From NCBI GenBank assembly GCA_029204225.1, contig CM055101.1, positions 46,365,906-46,429,905 of the forward strand: a DNA stretch of 64,000 bases, read 5' to 3'. Below are positions 12,183-23,800 of this stretch, one piece after another. How positions within the stretch are numbered: the first letter of the stretch is position 1; the number at the start of each line of letters is the position of its first letter. Both the position numbers and the translations under genes were made by a program. The notes beneath the pieces were generated by a model, which worked only from the letters and a program-made list of their open reading frames with translations, searched no databases and had not been told where the DNA came from. The DNA comes from Diphasiastrum complanatum (taxonomy: Eukaryota; Streptophyta; Lycopodiopsida; Lycopodiales; Lycopodiaceae).

Positions 12183-12762
12183 ATAGTCCATCACATGGAG
12201 CCGAGGTGGGCAAATCCAAATTGAATTGTCAACAAAAGGATGTGATTCCTCTTTTTTAGTGGGCTAGGCCCAAAGTAGCACTAACGCACATTCTCCAGGC
12301 TCTTATCATCTGTATATGCCGCAGCAATTGGTGGAGTTGGACGTGGTATGATGTCACATGAACTGTAGTAACGCCAAGGTGCTAAACACACGTGTCAAAG
12401 CATGGGATGTTTACAACCGGAGGCAGGGGCGGTGGCAGGATGTGCCACCACTGCGATCTCGACTGGTTTTGTCTGTGGGAGAGGGTGCGCAGCGGTGGCG
12501 CAGCCGCAGAAGTTGTTATGGGTCCGTCCATTCAGCTGTAAGCGTCCGCTTCGTCCGTCCATGTGACTGCCCGCTGCTGGTGGCCCCTCGACACGAGGAG
12601 AGGGAGCAGGCAGGGAGACGACGGGCAGGCGGACAGGGAAGAGGGAGTAGTGCGAGACAGCGAAGGAAGGAAGGTGGGATTATGGAGAAAAAGCAAAAGA
12701 GTAGGTGATCCATGATGGTGATCTTTGGACATGATGGTTGATCCGTGATGGTGATCCGGCTG
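12183..12762. other. GC-rich patch without assignable gene
   Basis: From about 12,400 to 12,680 the sequence is clearly more GC-rich than its surroundings. Both strands are open there (for example 12,358-12,708 plus and 12,516-12,851 minus), but the translations are arginine/serine-rich composition products with no domain. A CpG-rich promoter for the gene at 14.2 kb is possible but not shown. Confidence 0.35.
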
Positions 12763-12812
12763 ACCTTCACCTTCACCTTCACCTTTACCTTCACCTTCAC
12801 CTTCCCCTTCCC
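12763..12812. repeat. (ACCTTC)n hexanucleotide repeat
   Basis: About eight near-perfect hexamer units, grading into CCCCTT at the right end. Confidence 0.85.
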
Positions 12813-12839
12813 CAGCTGCACCTCACAGCACAGGCAAGG

Positions 12840-13805
12840 AAGGAACAGCAATGTTTGCTGTTTCTTGTGGTTTTTCCCAGCTCAATTCAGAGCTCATACT
12901 CTGAAGGAACAGTGTGTTTGATCCTCTGCAAGCTGAGGTGCTTTGTGAGGGAAAAACAGATAGTGGACACAGCTGTGGAGGGGCAAGGAAGGAGAAAGCT
13001 TCTTTGACACTTTTTTGTTCATGGGGCAGCTGAATTCAGAGCTCATAGTTTGAAGGAACGGTTTGTTTGATCCTCTGAGAACTGAGCTGCTGTGTTGGAA
13101 AAAGAAAAAGTGAAAACAGCTTTGTAGGCAAAGAATGAACAAGCTTCTTTGAGCTGAGCTGCCTTTATATGTTCCAGTTGAATTCGGAGCTCATAGTTTG
13201 AAGGAACATTCTGCTCGATCCTCTGCAAGCCGATCTGCTTTTTGAGAAAAACAATAGATCCACGGATACTGCAACACAGCACATATATGGAGGCAAGGAA
13301 GGAACAAGCCTTTTCACTTGCAGTTTTTAGCTAGCTGAATTCAGAGCTCCTAATTTGAAGGAACAGTTTGTTTGAGCTGAGCTGCTTTGTGAGACAAAAT
13401 GAAAAAGCAATACAACTGTGGAAGGAACGAGCTTCTTTGAATACTGTGTTTTTGTTCCAGCTGAATTCAGAACTGACAATTTGAAGGAACTGTCCATCGG
13501 ATCCTACTAAAGCTAAGCTGCTCTGTGAGAAATAAAACAAACGAAAGTCTTTGCTTTCATTGCTCTAGATCCACAGAGAATGCAAACAGTCTGTTTGAGC
13601 AAGCTGAGCTGCCTTGTGATTAAAAAAAGGAAGTAAACACAGCTATGGAGGCGAGAAAGGAAGAAGCTTCTTTGACTATTGTAGTTTTGTCCCAGCTGAA
13701 GTTTAAAGGAACAGTCTGTTTAATCATCTGAAAGCTGAGCTGCTTTGTGAGAAAAAAAGAGTAGAGCTTTTGTTTTGATTGCTCTAGATCCACAGTAAGA
13801 GCAAG
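12840..13805. repeat. Tandem array, ~150-bp unit, about six to seven copies
   Basis: Each unit starts CAGCTGAATTCAGAGCTC, continues with TTTGAAGGAACAGTTTG, then AAGCTGAGCTGCTTTGTGAG, an A-rich stretch, and CTTTGACnnTTGT. Unit starts are at about 12,878, 13,027, 13,175, 13,333, 13,458 and 13,693, with a shortened unit between the last two. The spacing is close to 150 bases. The array lies immediately upstream of the first exon of the RING-CH gene and could be part of its promoter or 5' leader. No coding function is evident. Confidence 0.85.
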
Positions 13806-14210
13806 ACGAATTGCATACTTGGCCATTGTCTTAGCCTGGTGAAGAGCTACTTGATGATGGTCGGCTGCAGGAAATTCGACAAAATTATAAAAGAAAATAA
13901 TACTTGGCAGTACTGCCTTTGATAATGATCATAAAAAAGATGGGCTTTCGAGGTTTGCATAGCTCTACAGACGAACGGGTATATGTATATTCATGATATT
14001 TCTCTGATAAAACCAACAGCGATCAATTAATTGATTTCTGCTCGACATGAAGTTTTTACTTTCTGCAGAGAATGCACAGATGGAAACTATTTTTACCTTT
14101 AGTGTTGGACATCCTCTGCGTAGAAAGAAGTGAAATATCAGTGTAAGAATAGTACCATTGCAATAGAATGTTAAAATATAGGATTGCGGAGAAGGAAAAA
14201 GCAGATAAGA
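13806..14210 (+). promoter_or_regulatory. Proximal upstream region of the RING-CH gene
   Basis: This stretch separates the tandem array from the first in-frame ATG. It holds an AT-rich ttaaaatatagg motif at 14,171-14,182, too close to the ATG to be an ordinary TATA box, so the transcription start is probably further upstream. No promoter element can be assigned with confidence. Confidence 0.3.
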
Positions 14211-16023
14211 ATGCAAAGCGAGCGAAATAGCGATTTAGAAGAGGGTAAAAGAGAGATGGCTTTGGACATGGACTATTCCAAAGATGACGAGGCGTCAAGC
14301 TCTTCTCTTATTTTCAAGGACAAAGTTGCAGCTTCTCCAAGCGTAAGTTGTGAAGCTAATTATTCATTTATATCTTGTGCTCTGAAAAATTCATCCTTCA
14401 TATGTGTTTCAGTTCAAGTTTGCCAGCTTTCCTCCTCTTCTTTTGCTACTCACGTTTGCTTTTGAGCTGTTAGAAGGTTTAATGTTTATGCTGAGCATGG
14501 CCCCTAGCACGTTTATATGTGCTATATAATTCAAGGCATTTATCAGTCTGCTGTGTTCAGATGAAAATCTCGCGAGTTTTGCATCTCTAATCAGACAATT
14601 GGGAATGATTGTCGGATAATGTCATTAGAGCAGCAGATGGCTTGCTCAAAACAGGTGATATATGGGAAGAAACAGGCTTGCATGATCCTAACAACCTGCA
14701 CCTTAAGTGCTTCAAATGCAATTGAGTGACCTTTTAGGTTTCAAGGCTAGTCTGATAACAAGCTATATCACACAGCAAGAAAAATGATTTTATTATTCTG
14801 CATTTCAAAGTTTGCTCTCTGCTACTTCTTGAACTGATTTGAGATGATGGCATGTCCAAGTTGTGTGACAAAAACACACTAGGAGTTCGAAATTCTTTGC
14901 ATGGTTGGATTGATCTCATTGAGGACAAATTTTTTAATTAAACTCTGCCCAAGAAATTGTCTTTTTGTGGCTACATATTTAGTTAGCTTTTTTGCTTCAA
15001 GACTTCAAACTAGAGAAGCTATTAGTCATAAGAGCACAGAATTGAGCATACTCTTCTCAGCCAAATTACAAGAGACTATCTTGAAAGCTTGATCAAGGTT
15101 GCTTTTGATAAAACCAGCAAGAAAATAATAGACTAAAGTGTTGTATGCTCTTTCTGAAGATAAATTGCTGTTTACGATTGTTCATTACAGGGGGAAGTCA
15201 ATAATATGAAGTATCAAAGGCTTAACAGTGATTCAAAGCCTTCAACATCACATGCTACTGAAAGAAGGCCCGAACTTAAGCTTCAAATACCTCCAAGATC
15301 AGTAGATATTTCAGAGTACAAAGCAAAATTACCTCCCACTCCAAGCTCTTCTTCCAAGGCAGCCAAAACTCCCAGTAAAGGGCTTCAGTCCAGGCTAAGT
15401 TTTAGGTCCAAAGCTCCTACTCAGTCAGCGAAGAAAGGATCACCAAGTACTATAACATCAAAATCACAACTGCATCGTGCCCTTGAGACTCCGCCATCAC
15501 TTATAAGTCCCTATTCTTTAAGCAGAATGTTGCACACTTTGTCGGGAAGAACAGCGTCGCTTCCAGTGACTCCTGTCACTGAGCTGCGAGAAAAAACAAC
15601 CGATGTATCTGAAGGGTCATCTGTGGTAAGTGTGAAATTTGTTCAATTAAGCTGCTTAATCAATGCTTCATCTGTGCCCATTGTCGATGATGAGTTGGAA
15701 AATTGATCATTGTAGCATCTGTAGCCATGAAACCTACAACACATTGATAAAGCTTCATGTTTAGGAATGTTAACAAGCTATAACTTGCAGAAACCATTGT
15801 CAAAAGGAAAATTTGCACGCTCCTTGTCAGTGCCCGCAAACAAGATGGGAAGTCTTAAGAGGGCAGGGAGTACATCAGGAATCACTTTGCTGGTCAAACC
15901 TGTGACTCCATGTACATCTATACCGAAAGGAGTGACCGACTCTAAGGATGGTGTATTGCCAACAGCAACACCCAATGAGGGTACATATTGCTTTCTCTAA
16001 GGAATCTTTTGTGTGTGTGTGTT

Positions 16024-16093
<70 letters not shown>

Positions 16094-19000
16094 AGATTTT
16101 AGCTAATCAACTTCTCCTTGTAATCTTTTCTAAGAAGTATTATGGCCAATTGACAATTATCATGACTTTTTCTGTGATATTTGGAAACAACTAGCCTCTA
16201 GGTACAAGTAGGCTCTACCCACCACTGAGGTGACACACAATGTCATGGTGTAGTAATTTCATAAATACAATAAATATTCTCTCAGTACTTTTTTGAATTA
16301 GTGGTATGCAGGTCTCATTTGAGATCTGTCTAAGTTTCAACCAAATAGTTTGTGCTAATTCTTCTCATGGTGGGTGCAGATTGCCCTACAACTACCTTAT
16401 TTCGGCTTACATTTGTTTGATCAACCTGAAGTGATGACATGTAGTGTTCCTTATTTAGGTATGAGGAAGCAGAGATTTCCTCCTTTGATTGGCTTTGCTC
16501 TTTGATGCTAGCTTTTGGCATATGGAGTTTGAGCCTCGCCTCCGGAGAAATGAAGCACACCAGTCTTCCTATAAGTTTTATGAAGACCAATGTAGACATA
16601 TCCTTATGCATGTGAGTTATTATACCTACTCGACAAGAGTAGGGATCCCAGAGCATGTGGTCAGTGCTTCCCCGTTGAATCATTACTGGCTTATCCCATT
16701 CACTTCTCAAATGTGTGATATTCGCTGATGTCATTCTCCTTGCCATCTTACATATCCTGAAATCATCTTCCTACTGGGAGGAAGACCTGCTCAATTTTCC
16801 CATTTGGCCTCTACAGTGGCTGGAAATGTGCCAATGAACCATGCCTATTAATTGCATGCCTTGGAAGTTCTGTAGAATTAGGACCTTCATATAGGGTCGA
16901 AATGGCCTTTATCGACTTGCAGTCAAAAACCGAGTCCTTGCTGCATACTTCAGATATTTTTTCATAATTTTTTAAACACATTCTCAGGCAGTATGTCCGT
17001 TATATTGAATTTAGCCAAAGTATCACATGGATGAATTTTCAATATTGTACAGATTGTATAATACTTTTAGGAAATGGTTCACGTTATTGATTAGGCACCC
17101 TACCCATCAACTTAATTATTATAAAATGGCTTTTTCTTTAATATTGTAAACTCGGAATCAAGGGTTTGCTAAAGAGCTGAAACTGAGCAAATTAGTTATT
17201 TTCACACCAAGACGACTTTTGACATTCACATTCTTCTGTCTAGAACAAGCAGGATTGCCAATTCATGTCAATGTTGATGGAGCTTTGGCCATACGGATTA
17301 TCGTGTCCAAAGCAAAGCGTCTCTGTCAATTCTGAGGTCACTACTAGAGTTTCTCGATACCTGGGATGCTTTTGTTGAGACCATCTAGATCAATTTGAAC
17401 CAAATGTATATATTAGATTTGCAATGATCAGATGCTATACAGTGTAATCATGTTAACCAGGTAGTACTAACATGCCCCACTTAGTAGGAAATCTACATCA
17501 GACAAGTGCACTAGTAACCAGTTAGCAGTGGGTCCAATTTACAGATGCCAAATCTAATCAAGGACGCTCTTTAATCATTGCATCTTGTAAAGCTCTACAA
17601 GGTGATTGATGGAGGTAAAGCATTCAGTTATCCTTTTTTTTGGGTTACCTCACGAAGTTTCTTTTGTGTATTTAGAGCTCAACATTGGTGAATAATAATC
17701 TCTTGAAGAAGCATGTTTCTCTGGGAGGTTAAAAAATTTGTGATTTCATGATAATTCAATGATGTTCTCAGAAGTTCTGTTCTAGAGAAGGCCTTTACAT
17801 TAGAGCAGTGTGCGTTTGATATATCCTTATTGAAAGGTGAAGTGTGGTTCTGATAATTTGCATGACTTTTTCCAGCTCTTGGCCTATGAAATACGCTTGA
17901 TGTTATGGGTGCTTTTGATTTATAAAAAGGATGCAGTGTGAGCTCAAGGGCAGTTCTACCATAAATACTTTTAGCTAAGATTGGCATTATTTGAGAATGT
18001 TCAGATAATTCTGAAGATGGTGAAAAGATCCCACAAGAGGAAGCTGTCTGCAGGATATGCTTTGATGAGCTTTGTGAAGGGGGTCCAACATTGAAAATGG
18101 AATGCAGCTGCAAGGGTGAGCTGGCCCTTGCACATGAGGAGTGTGCCCTGAAATGGTTTAGCATCAAAGGTAATCCGACATGTGATGTTTGTGGGCAAGA
18201 GGTAAAAAACCTTCCAGTTACAATTATGAGGCTTCCAAATGAGAACTCTAATGCACAACAACAACAACCTCAAGCGAGAGAACTATTCCGGTACTTTCTG
18301 ATGACTCCTATGTTTTTAACATGTCCATAGCTGTTATTAAAACCTTAGGATGTAGTGCTTAGATACCTTATGTTTAGATCGTTATGGAGAGTACTTTCTT
18401 CATGATTGACTAAGTAGCTGCAACTGAAATCGCATTATTAATTGTACAGTGAACTGCTCTGGTACCTTTAATAGATGAGCTTGATTTGAACTCCACAGTT
18501 CTTAATTTGCTAATTTGAAAAATTATTCTCCTCGAGCATATTTCATTCTCTTCACATCTCCCATTTTTTCCATCTTACAATTATTTCCTCTTTACTTACG
18601 GGTACTGGAACTCCAGGCTTGCCTTCTCAAACTGAGACATCTCATAATGAGTACTGATATGATCTGCTCAAATGCTACATTCCATGTTCAAAGGAACGTG
18701 TTTTAATTCCTTTTACTGCTCTAGATTTGCAGGAAATATATGCTTTTCTTGCAGTCATCCATGTGTAAGACTTTGCATAGATGATGCTCCACCCATGAGC
18801 AATAGCTGCAGTCTGATCACCTAGGTTTGGATTAGCACTTTCATAGCTGACTAACTTCCAAAATTAGGACTAGCTACATTCGTGTCTCAGTTTGTCCGTT
18901 CTCTTTGAGAGTTTTGTATATATTCATGAGTCAGGGCTTTGATTGAGGAATCTGGATTAGTATAAAAACTTTCATGAAGATCCCATTATGCCTGTTCTAG

Positions 19001-20801
19001 CGTATAGCACTGTACACCAAAGGCTTGTCGCATAAATGAGTATTATTGCATATATTGTATGATGGGGAGCAATTCTGGTGTTGCAATTTTGTGGTATGAC
19101 AGTTGACTCTTGGAAAGTTGCCTATCATTTAGAGTCAGAAAACTATCCAACTTGGATTGGCAAGTTCAACTGAACTATGTGAGGATATACATAAGATCCT
19201 TAAATCACCAGTGGCTGTCCTTTTTCCGCAAGGTGTACAAGTGAGTTTGTGTACAGGGAGCTCAGATTTGTTTGATTGTCATGTGGTAGTCATTCTTCCT
19301 GGTCTTTTTGGGTGCGGAGCACTCCTTCACAATTCACCTGACTATGAGCGTACAAAACAAGCACTTAAGAATTCAACTTCCTTTTCTTACTTAGCATACT
19401 AGTCTCCCTATAAATGGATGAAAGCTGATGATCTTGTCCTTGATTTTATTGCTCCTGAGTAGCAGCAACGTCTTCTTCGGATTTGTTGTTGAAAAGTTGT
19501 TCGACTGCATGCTTGAACCAGAGGCTTGAATTGTTGTGTCAATGGCAAGAGTTGTCGAAAGTCGATGAATTGATCCTTGATAAAGACATATCCCTGCTGA
19601 AAAACATCTGCGGGGTATCGGGATCGTATAGCTTGTAAGTGTTATTAGAAGAAGTAGAATCAATATGGATGGATTTGAGACTTTGGAAGTCCAATTTCTT
19701 CCTTGTCCCTTTTTGGGATCTACGCGTAGGTGATATATCTGAATACTCAAAGGTCCTTGAATGATGGTTTGTATCCCGTCGAAACTTTGTAAGGAGTTTT
19801 ACTTGAGAGGGCCTTAGTCGAACATCTGTTTTGGATGTAAGCTACAAAGGAGATAGCGTCAGCCCATAAGCGCTTGGGTGGTAATGCATGAGCAAGCATA
19901 AACTTAGCCGATTCAACTAGGGTACAATTCTTCCTCTTGGCTAGCCCATTCGAGTGAGGCGAATAAGGAGTGATATATTGATGTTTGATGCCTTGGCTAA
20001 GGTAGTACTCCTTGAATTCGGTTGAGATATACTCTCCACTGTTATCTGATTTCAAGGCTTTGATCTTTTTAAGTCTCTTTCTCTGCACGCTCTTTGAACA
20101 CTTTGAAGAGGTTGAATGTCTCTGATTTGTGCTTGATGAAATATATTGGTGTTCTTGTAGAGTATTCATCAATAGAAGTGATGAAATACTTGGCATCTTT
20201 CAATGACAGATTTTGCATTGGGCCACATATATCTATATGTACAACATCCATTCCGAATTGAGTGATTGTCAATAGAGAAAGAAAATTATTAGAAAGTATT
20301 CGTAGTGCAATACATATAAGAAAATAGAGAATCTGAATTAAGCAGTTGTGAATACAACGATCAGATCACAATCCTGTGCCCAAGGATGGTTCACAGTAAT
20401 GGCACACTGTGTGCAGTGATCTTACTTAGCCAACTACAGATTAAATAACTATCTCTATTCCTTGAATAGCTTTCACTCTCTCTAAGATCTCTGATCCTAT
20501 GGAGTCGGATAATTAAGACACAAAAGTTGTCGTTATGTATATATACATGGGACAGTTACAATGACTGCGTGGGCAACGAGCGTGAGATAGCGCATTAAAG
20601 TGAACTGTGATGTGGTCTGCGTTTGGACAGGGAAGTGTGGATGACGTGGATCTCGAACTCGAAGACCTTGAGTTCGTAGGTGATTGAAGAGGATGTAGTC
20701 GAAGATCTCGAACTCGAAGAGTTCGTCGTCGAACCTGTTTCTGCTCTAGTTGATTGATTGCATAGACATTCAACTTCAATGAGTAAGACCGCAAAGTTGT
20801 C

Positions 20802-20892
<91 letters not shown>

Positions 20893-23800
20893 ATTTACAT
20901 AGTGTACTGGTGCTTAGGACGAACTCAAATGATTCGTGTTCTGATGACTGGAACTCGAATGATTCTAATTCTGGTGAGTTGGAGTGATGCTTAATTCCAA
21001 CAACCCCCCTTAAGCTTAAGTCCTGTAGGATCCTGAATAAAATTTAGCAAGCTACATAATGCAACATGCTTTTCTCTTGACAGAGGCTTAGTCAAGATAT
21101 CAGCCAACATATTGGCAGTAGAACAATAACTTAATTCGACATCTTTATTCTGAACTTTCTCTCCAAGAAAATGAAATTGAACTTTTAGTTCTAGAGTGAG
21201 TTCGTGGGTTATCTAACCAGTGTACTCAACATGTATGGCATGGAAAACTGCAAGTCAATAGACTCGCCTATGGACCCAGGATTCAAACTGTCAAAGGATA
21301 TGTGCCCGAAGCAGAGAAGAAACAAATGTGCAATTACCCCTATCAGTCGATAGTCAGATCGATCATGTATGCCATGGTCTGCACTAGACCTGATCTAGCA
21401 TTTGCAGTCGGCACATTGTCACAGTATATGTCAAATCTCGGCCTACCTCACTGGGAGGCTCTACTCAGAGTACTAAGATACATTCAAGCCACTAAGCACT
21501 ATGCTTTTTGTTACAATGGAAATATAGAGGATGCTTTGAGATCACTTACTTATTCTGACTTTGATTGGGCTGGTAATGTGGACACAAGAAAATCCACTTC
21601 TGGCTATCTTTGCTTTCTAGCAGGAGGACCCATCTCATGGAATAGTCCAAGGTTACACCCCGATTCGAACCGATTCTTTCTGGTTCGAACCGGCAGGCCA
21701 GGTTCGAATCGCAAAACGGTGCGAACCGATTTTCTTTTTTTCAAAATGTTTTTTTTTTTTTTGACTTTTTGGGGTTTTTTTTTTTTTTTTTTTTTTGCCC
21801 TAAATCCTGTTCGAACCGAATTCCGGTTCGAACCGGGTCCAAATGGTTCGAAGGTTCGAACCGCGGTTTGATGCAACTATGGAATAGTTGAAAGCAGAAA
21901 TGCATTTCTTTGTCCTCCACAGAATTAGAATATGTCGCAGCTACCTCTGTGTTGACAGATCCCCTGCTCCAGAGGATCTGTTGATTTATTTTCTTTTGCT
22001 TACTTCTTCACTGCTTCTGCTTGTTACTAGGCTTCATGGCATTTATTAGATGTGTTCTTGATATTGCAATGCCCAAACCAGGCAGAAGGGACGGATTGAC
22101 GTAGTAATATTTTTGTCTTGCCTGTCAGAGGACAACTCAGGGTCATTCTCTCTTGAAAACACTCACATTCAAACAGGAAGGGCAAGATCATGAATGCATC
22201 ACTCAAGCAACAAGCATGATCAAGGAGCTCAATGGATGCACCAAACTCGTGAAGGCTCTTCTCATTTCAGCATGGAGTTGATACAATTCGCAAAAAGCTC
22301 CTCTTCACAAAGAGGGAGTCTCTTAAATAAGCAAGAGAGCTCCTTAGGTGGCATCCTAGTGGAATTTCCACATTTCACAAATTACAAGTGGAATAATGCT
22401 CTCCACCAGAGGTCACCATCAAAAGGTGGCTCACTCTACTTTCTTTAAGAGGGGTCTACTTGCATTTATTACATTTGCCCAGAAATACTAGTTCCTACAT
22501 GGTCATTCCATCTTCCGGGATTCACCATGAGGTTTACACAGTTCTTTCTTGTCAATACTACTAGTATTCCTCGGCTCTCAATCTTCGTTTGTCTCGTCTT
22601 CTCAGAGACCTCCTCGGTCTAAGGTGAGAGGTGCCCTTGGGTAGTTCTGGTCGAGTATCTTGGGGATTCGTCAGAATCAGCCAACACTCTGCAGTGAAGG
22701 AAATTATCTGGCTCAGAAGATTGCTTCAGGATCTTATGATCTCTCAAATCAGTCCAACTATACTATTGCGACAGTTAGAGTTGCATTGCTCTTAACGTAA
22801 TACATCTCTTCGCTTTGTCTCTATTTATTTCGATTCCCAGAAGGTAGTGCACAGGGCCTAAATCAGTCATTTCGAATTCCTTCGACTGAAGAGTCTTCGT
22901 CTCATGAAGTAACTGATTCGAATTGCTGATGATCAGTGACTCATCAACGTATAGAGCTATTATGACATAGCTTGAGCCTCTGTGTTTGAGATAAACGTTA
23001 GAGTCAACAGAGTTCGGGATGAAGTCATGTTGCAACAAGAATTGATTGATTCTATCAAGGCAGGCCCTTGGAGCTTGCTTTAGCCCATAGAGAGCTTTCT
23101 GCAACTTACATACTTTGTGTTCTTGGCCTTGAAGGACGTAACCTTCAGGTTGATAGATGTAGATGTCTTCTTGTATACATCCGTTCAGAAAGGCAATCTG
23201 AACATCCATCTGGTGTACTTCCAGATCTTCGGTAGCTGCGAAGGCGAATAAAGATTGAATTGACTGAAGTTTTATGACTGGATTGTTTGTCTCAGTGTAG
23301 TCAATCCCATAGGTTTGTTCGTAATCTTTGACGACTAGACGAGCTTTCCATCTGGCTGTAGAACCATCTGGATTGAGCTTCATCTTGAAGATCCACTTAG
23401 TGTCGATGATCTTTGCATCTATAGGAGCTTCGACAAGACGCCAGGTCTTGTTCTTCATCAATGAATTATACTCAGCATGCATGACAGAACGCCAATTGTC
23501 TGCATTCGAACTCGACAATGCTTCTGTTATTGAAGTGGGTTCATCGTTGTTGATGAATGCCTAAGGGATGAAACGATCAGGTTCTTGTCGATGTCGTGCA
23601 GATCTTCGAACAATAGTCGGTTGCTGAGATGATGATTCTCCTTGCTGTGCGACAGGGATATCTTTGATGTTCCGTCGGAACAGTCGCAGGTCGAGGCCCG
23701 TCGATGGTGATGGGAGTCGTTGGAACAAACTCTTGCATTGGCTGCTTCTGCTTGAAGTCGAAGAATTTATCTTCGAGGAAGACAACATCTCGACTAACTG

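Larger units (their letters stand above)
21190..22797 (+). mobile_element. Copia B: inverted RNase H segment
   Basis: The plus strand encodes [20 protein letters not shown] and [49 protein letters not shown], and, after two insertions, [15 protein letters not shown] and [15 protein letters not shown]. This is the copia RNase H from just after RT up to the YCDS motif. Copia B's RT stops at 22,798 on the minus strand and its RNase H tail restarts on the minus strand at 21,189, so the missing middle lies between them in reverse. An internal inversion explains this. Two later insertions (21,646-21,878 and 21,950-22,686) sit in it. One stop (TGA after WNS) and a frameshift near YCDS are also present. 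Confidence 0.88.

Noticed and set aside
12358-12851. Overlapping open frames in a GC-rich patch
   Set aside because: They are open on both strands, arginine/serine-rich and without any domain; a composition effect.
11787-13805. Possible CRISPR arrays
   Set aside because: Units are contiguous 74-bp and 150-bp tandem repeats without unique spacers, in eukaryotic DNA with introns.
17679-18167. Minus-strand 162-residue open frame overlapping the RING-CH exon
   Set aside because: It is antisense to exon 4, which has clear zinc-ligand spacing and splice sites on the plus strand.
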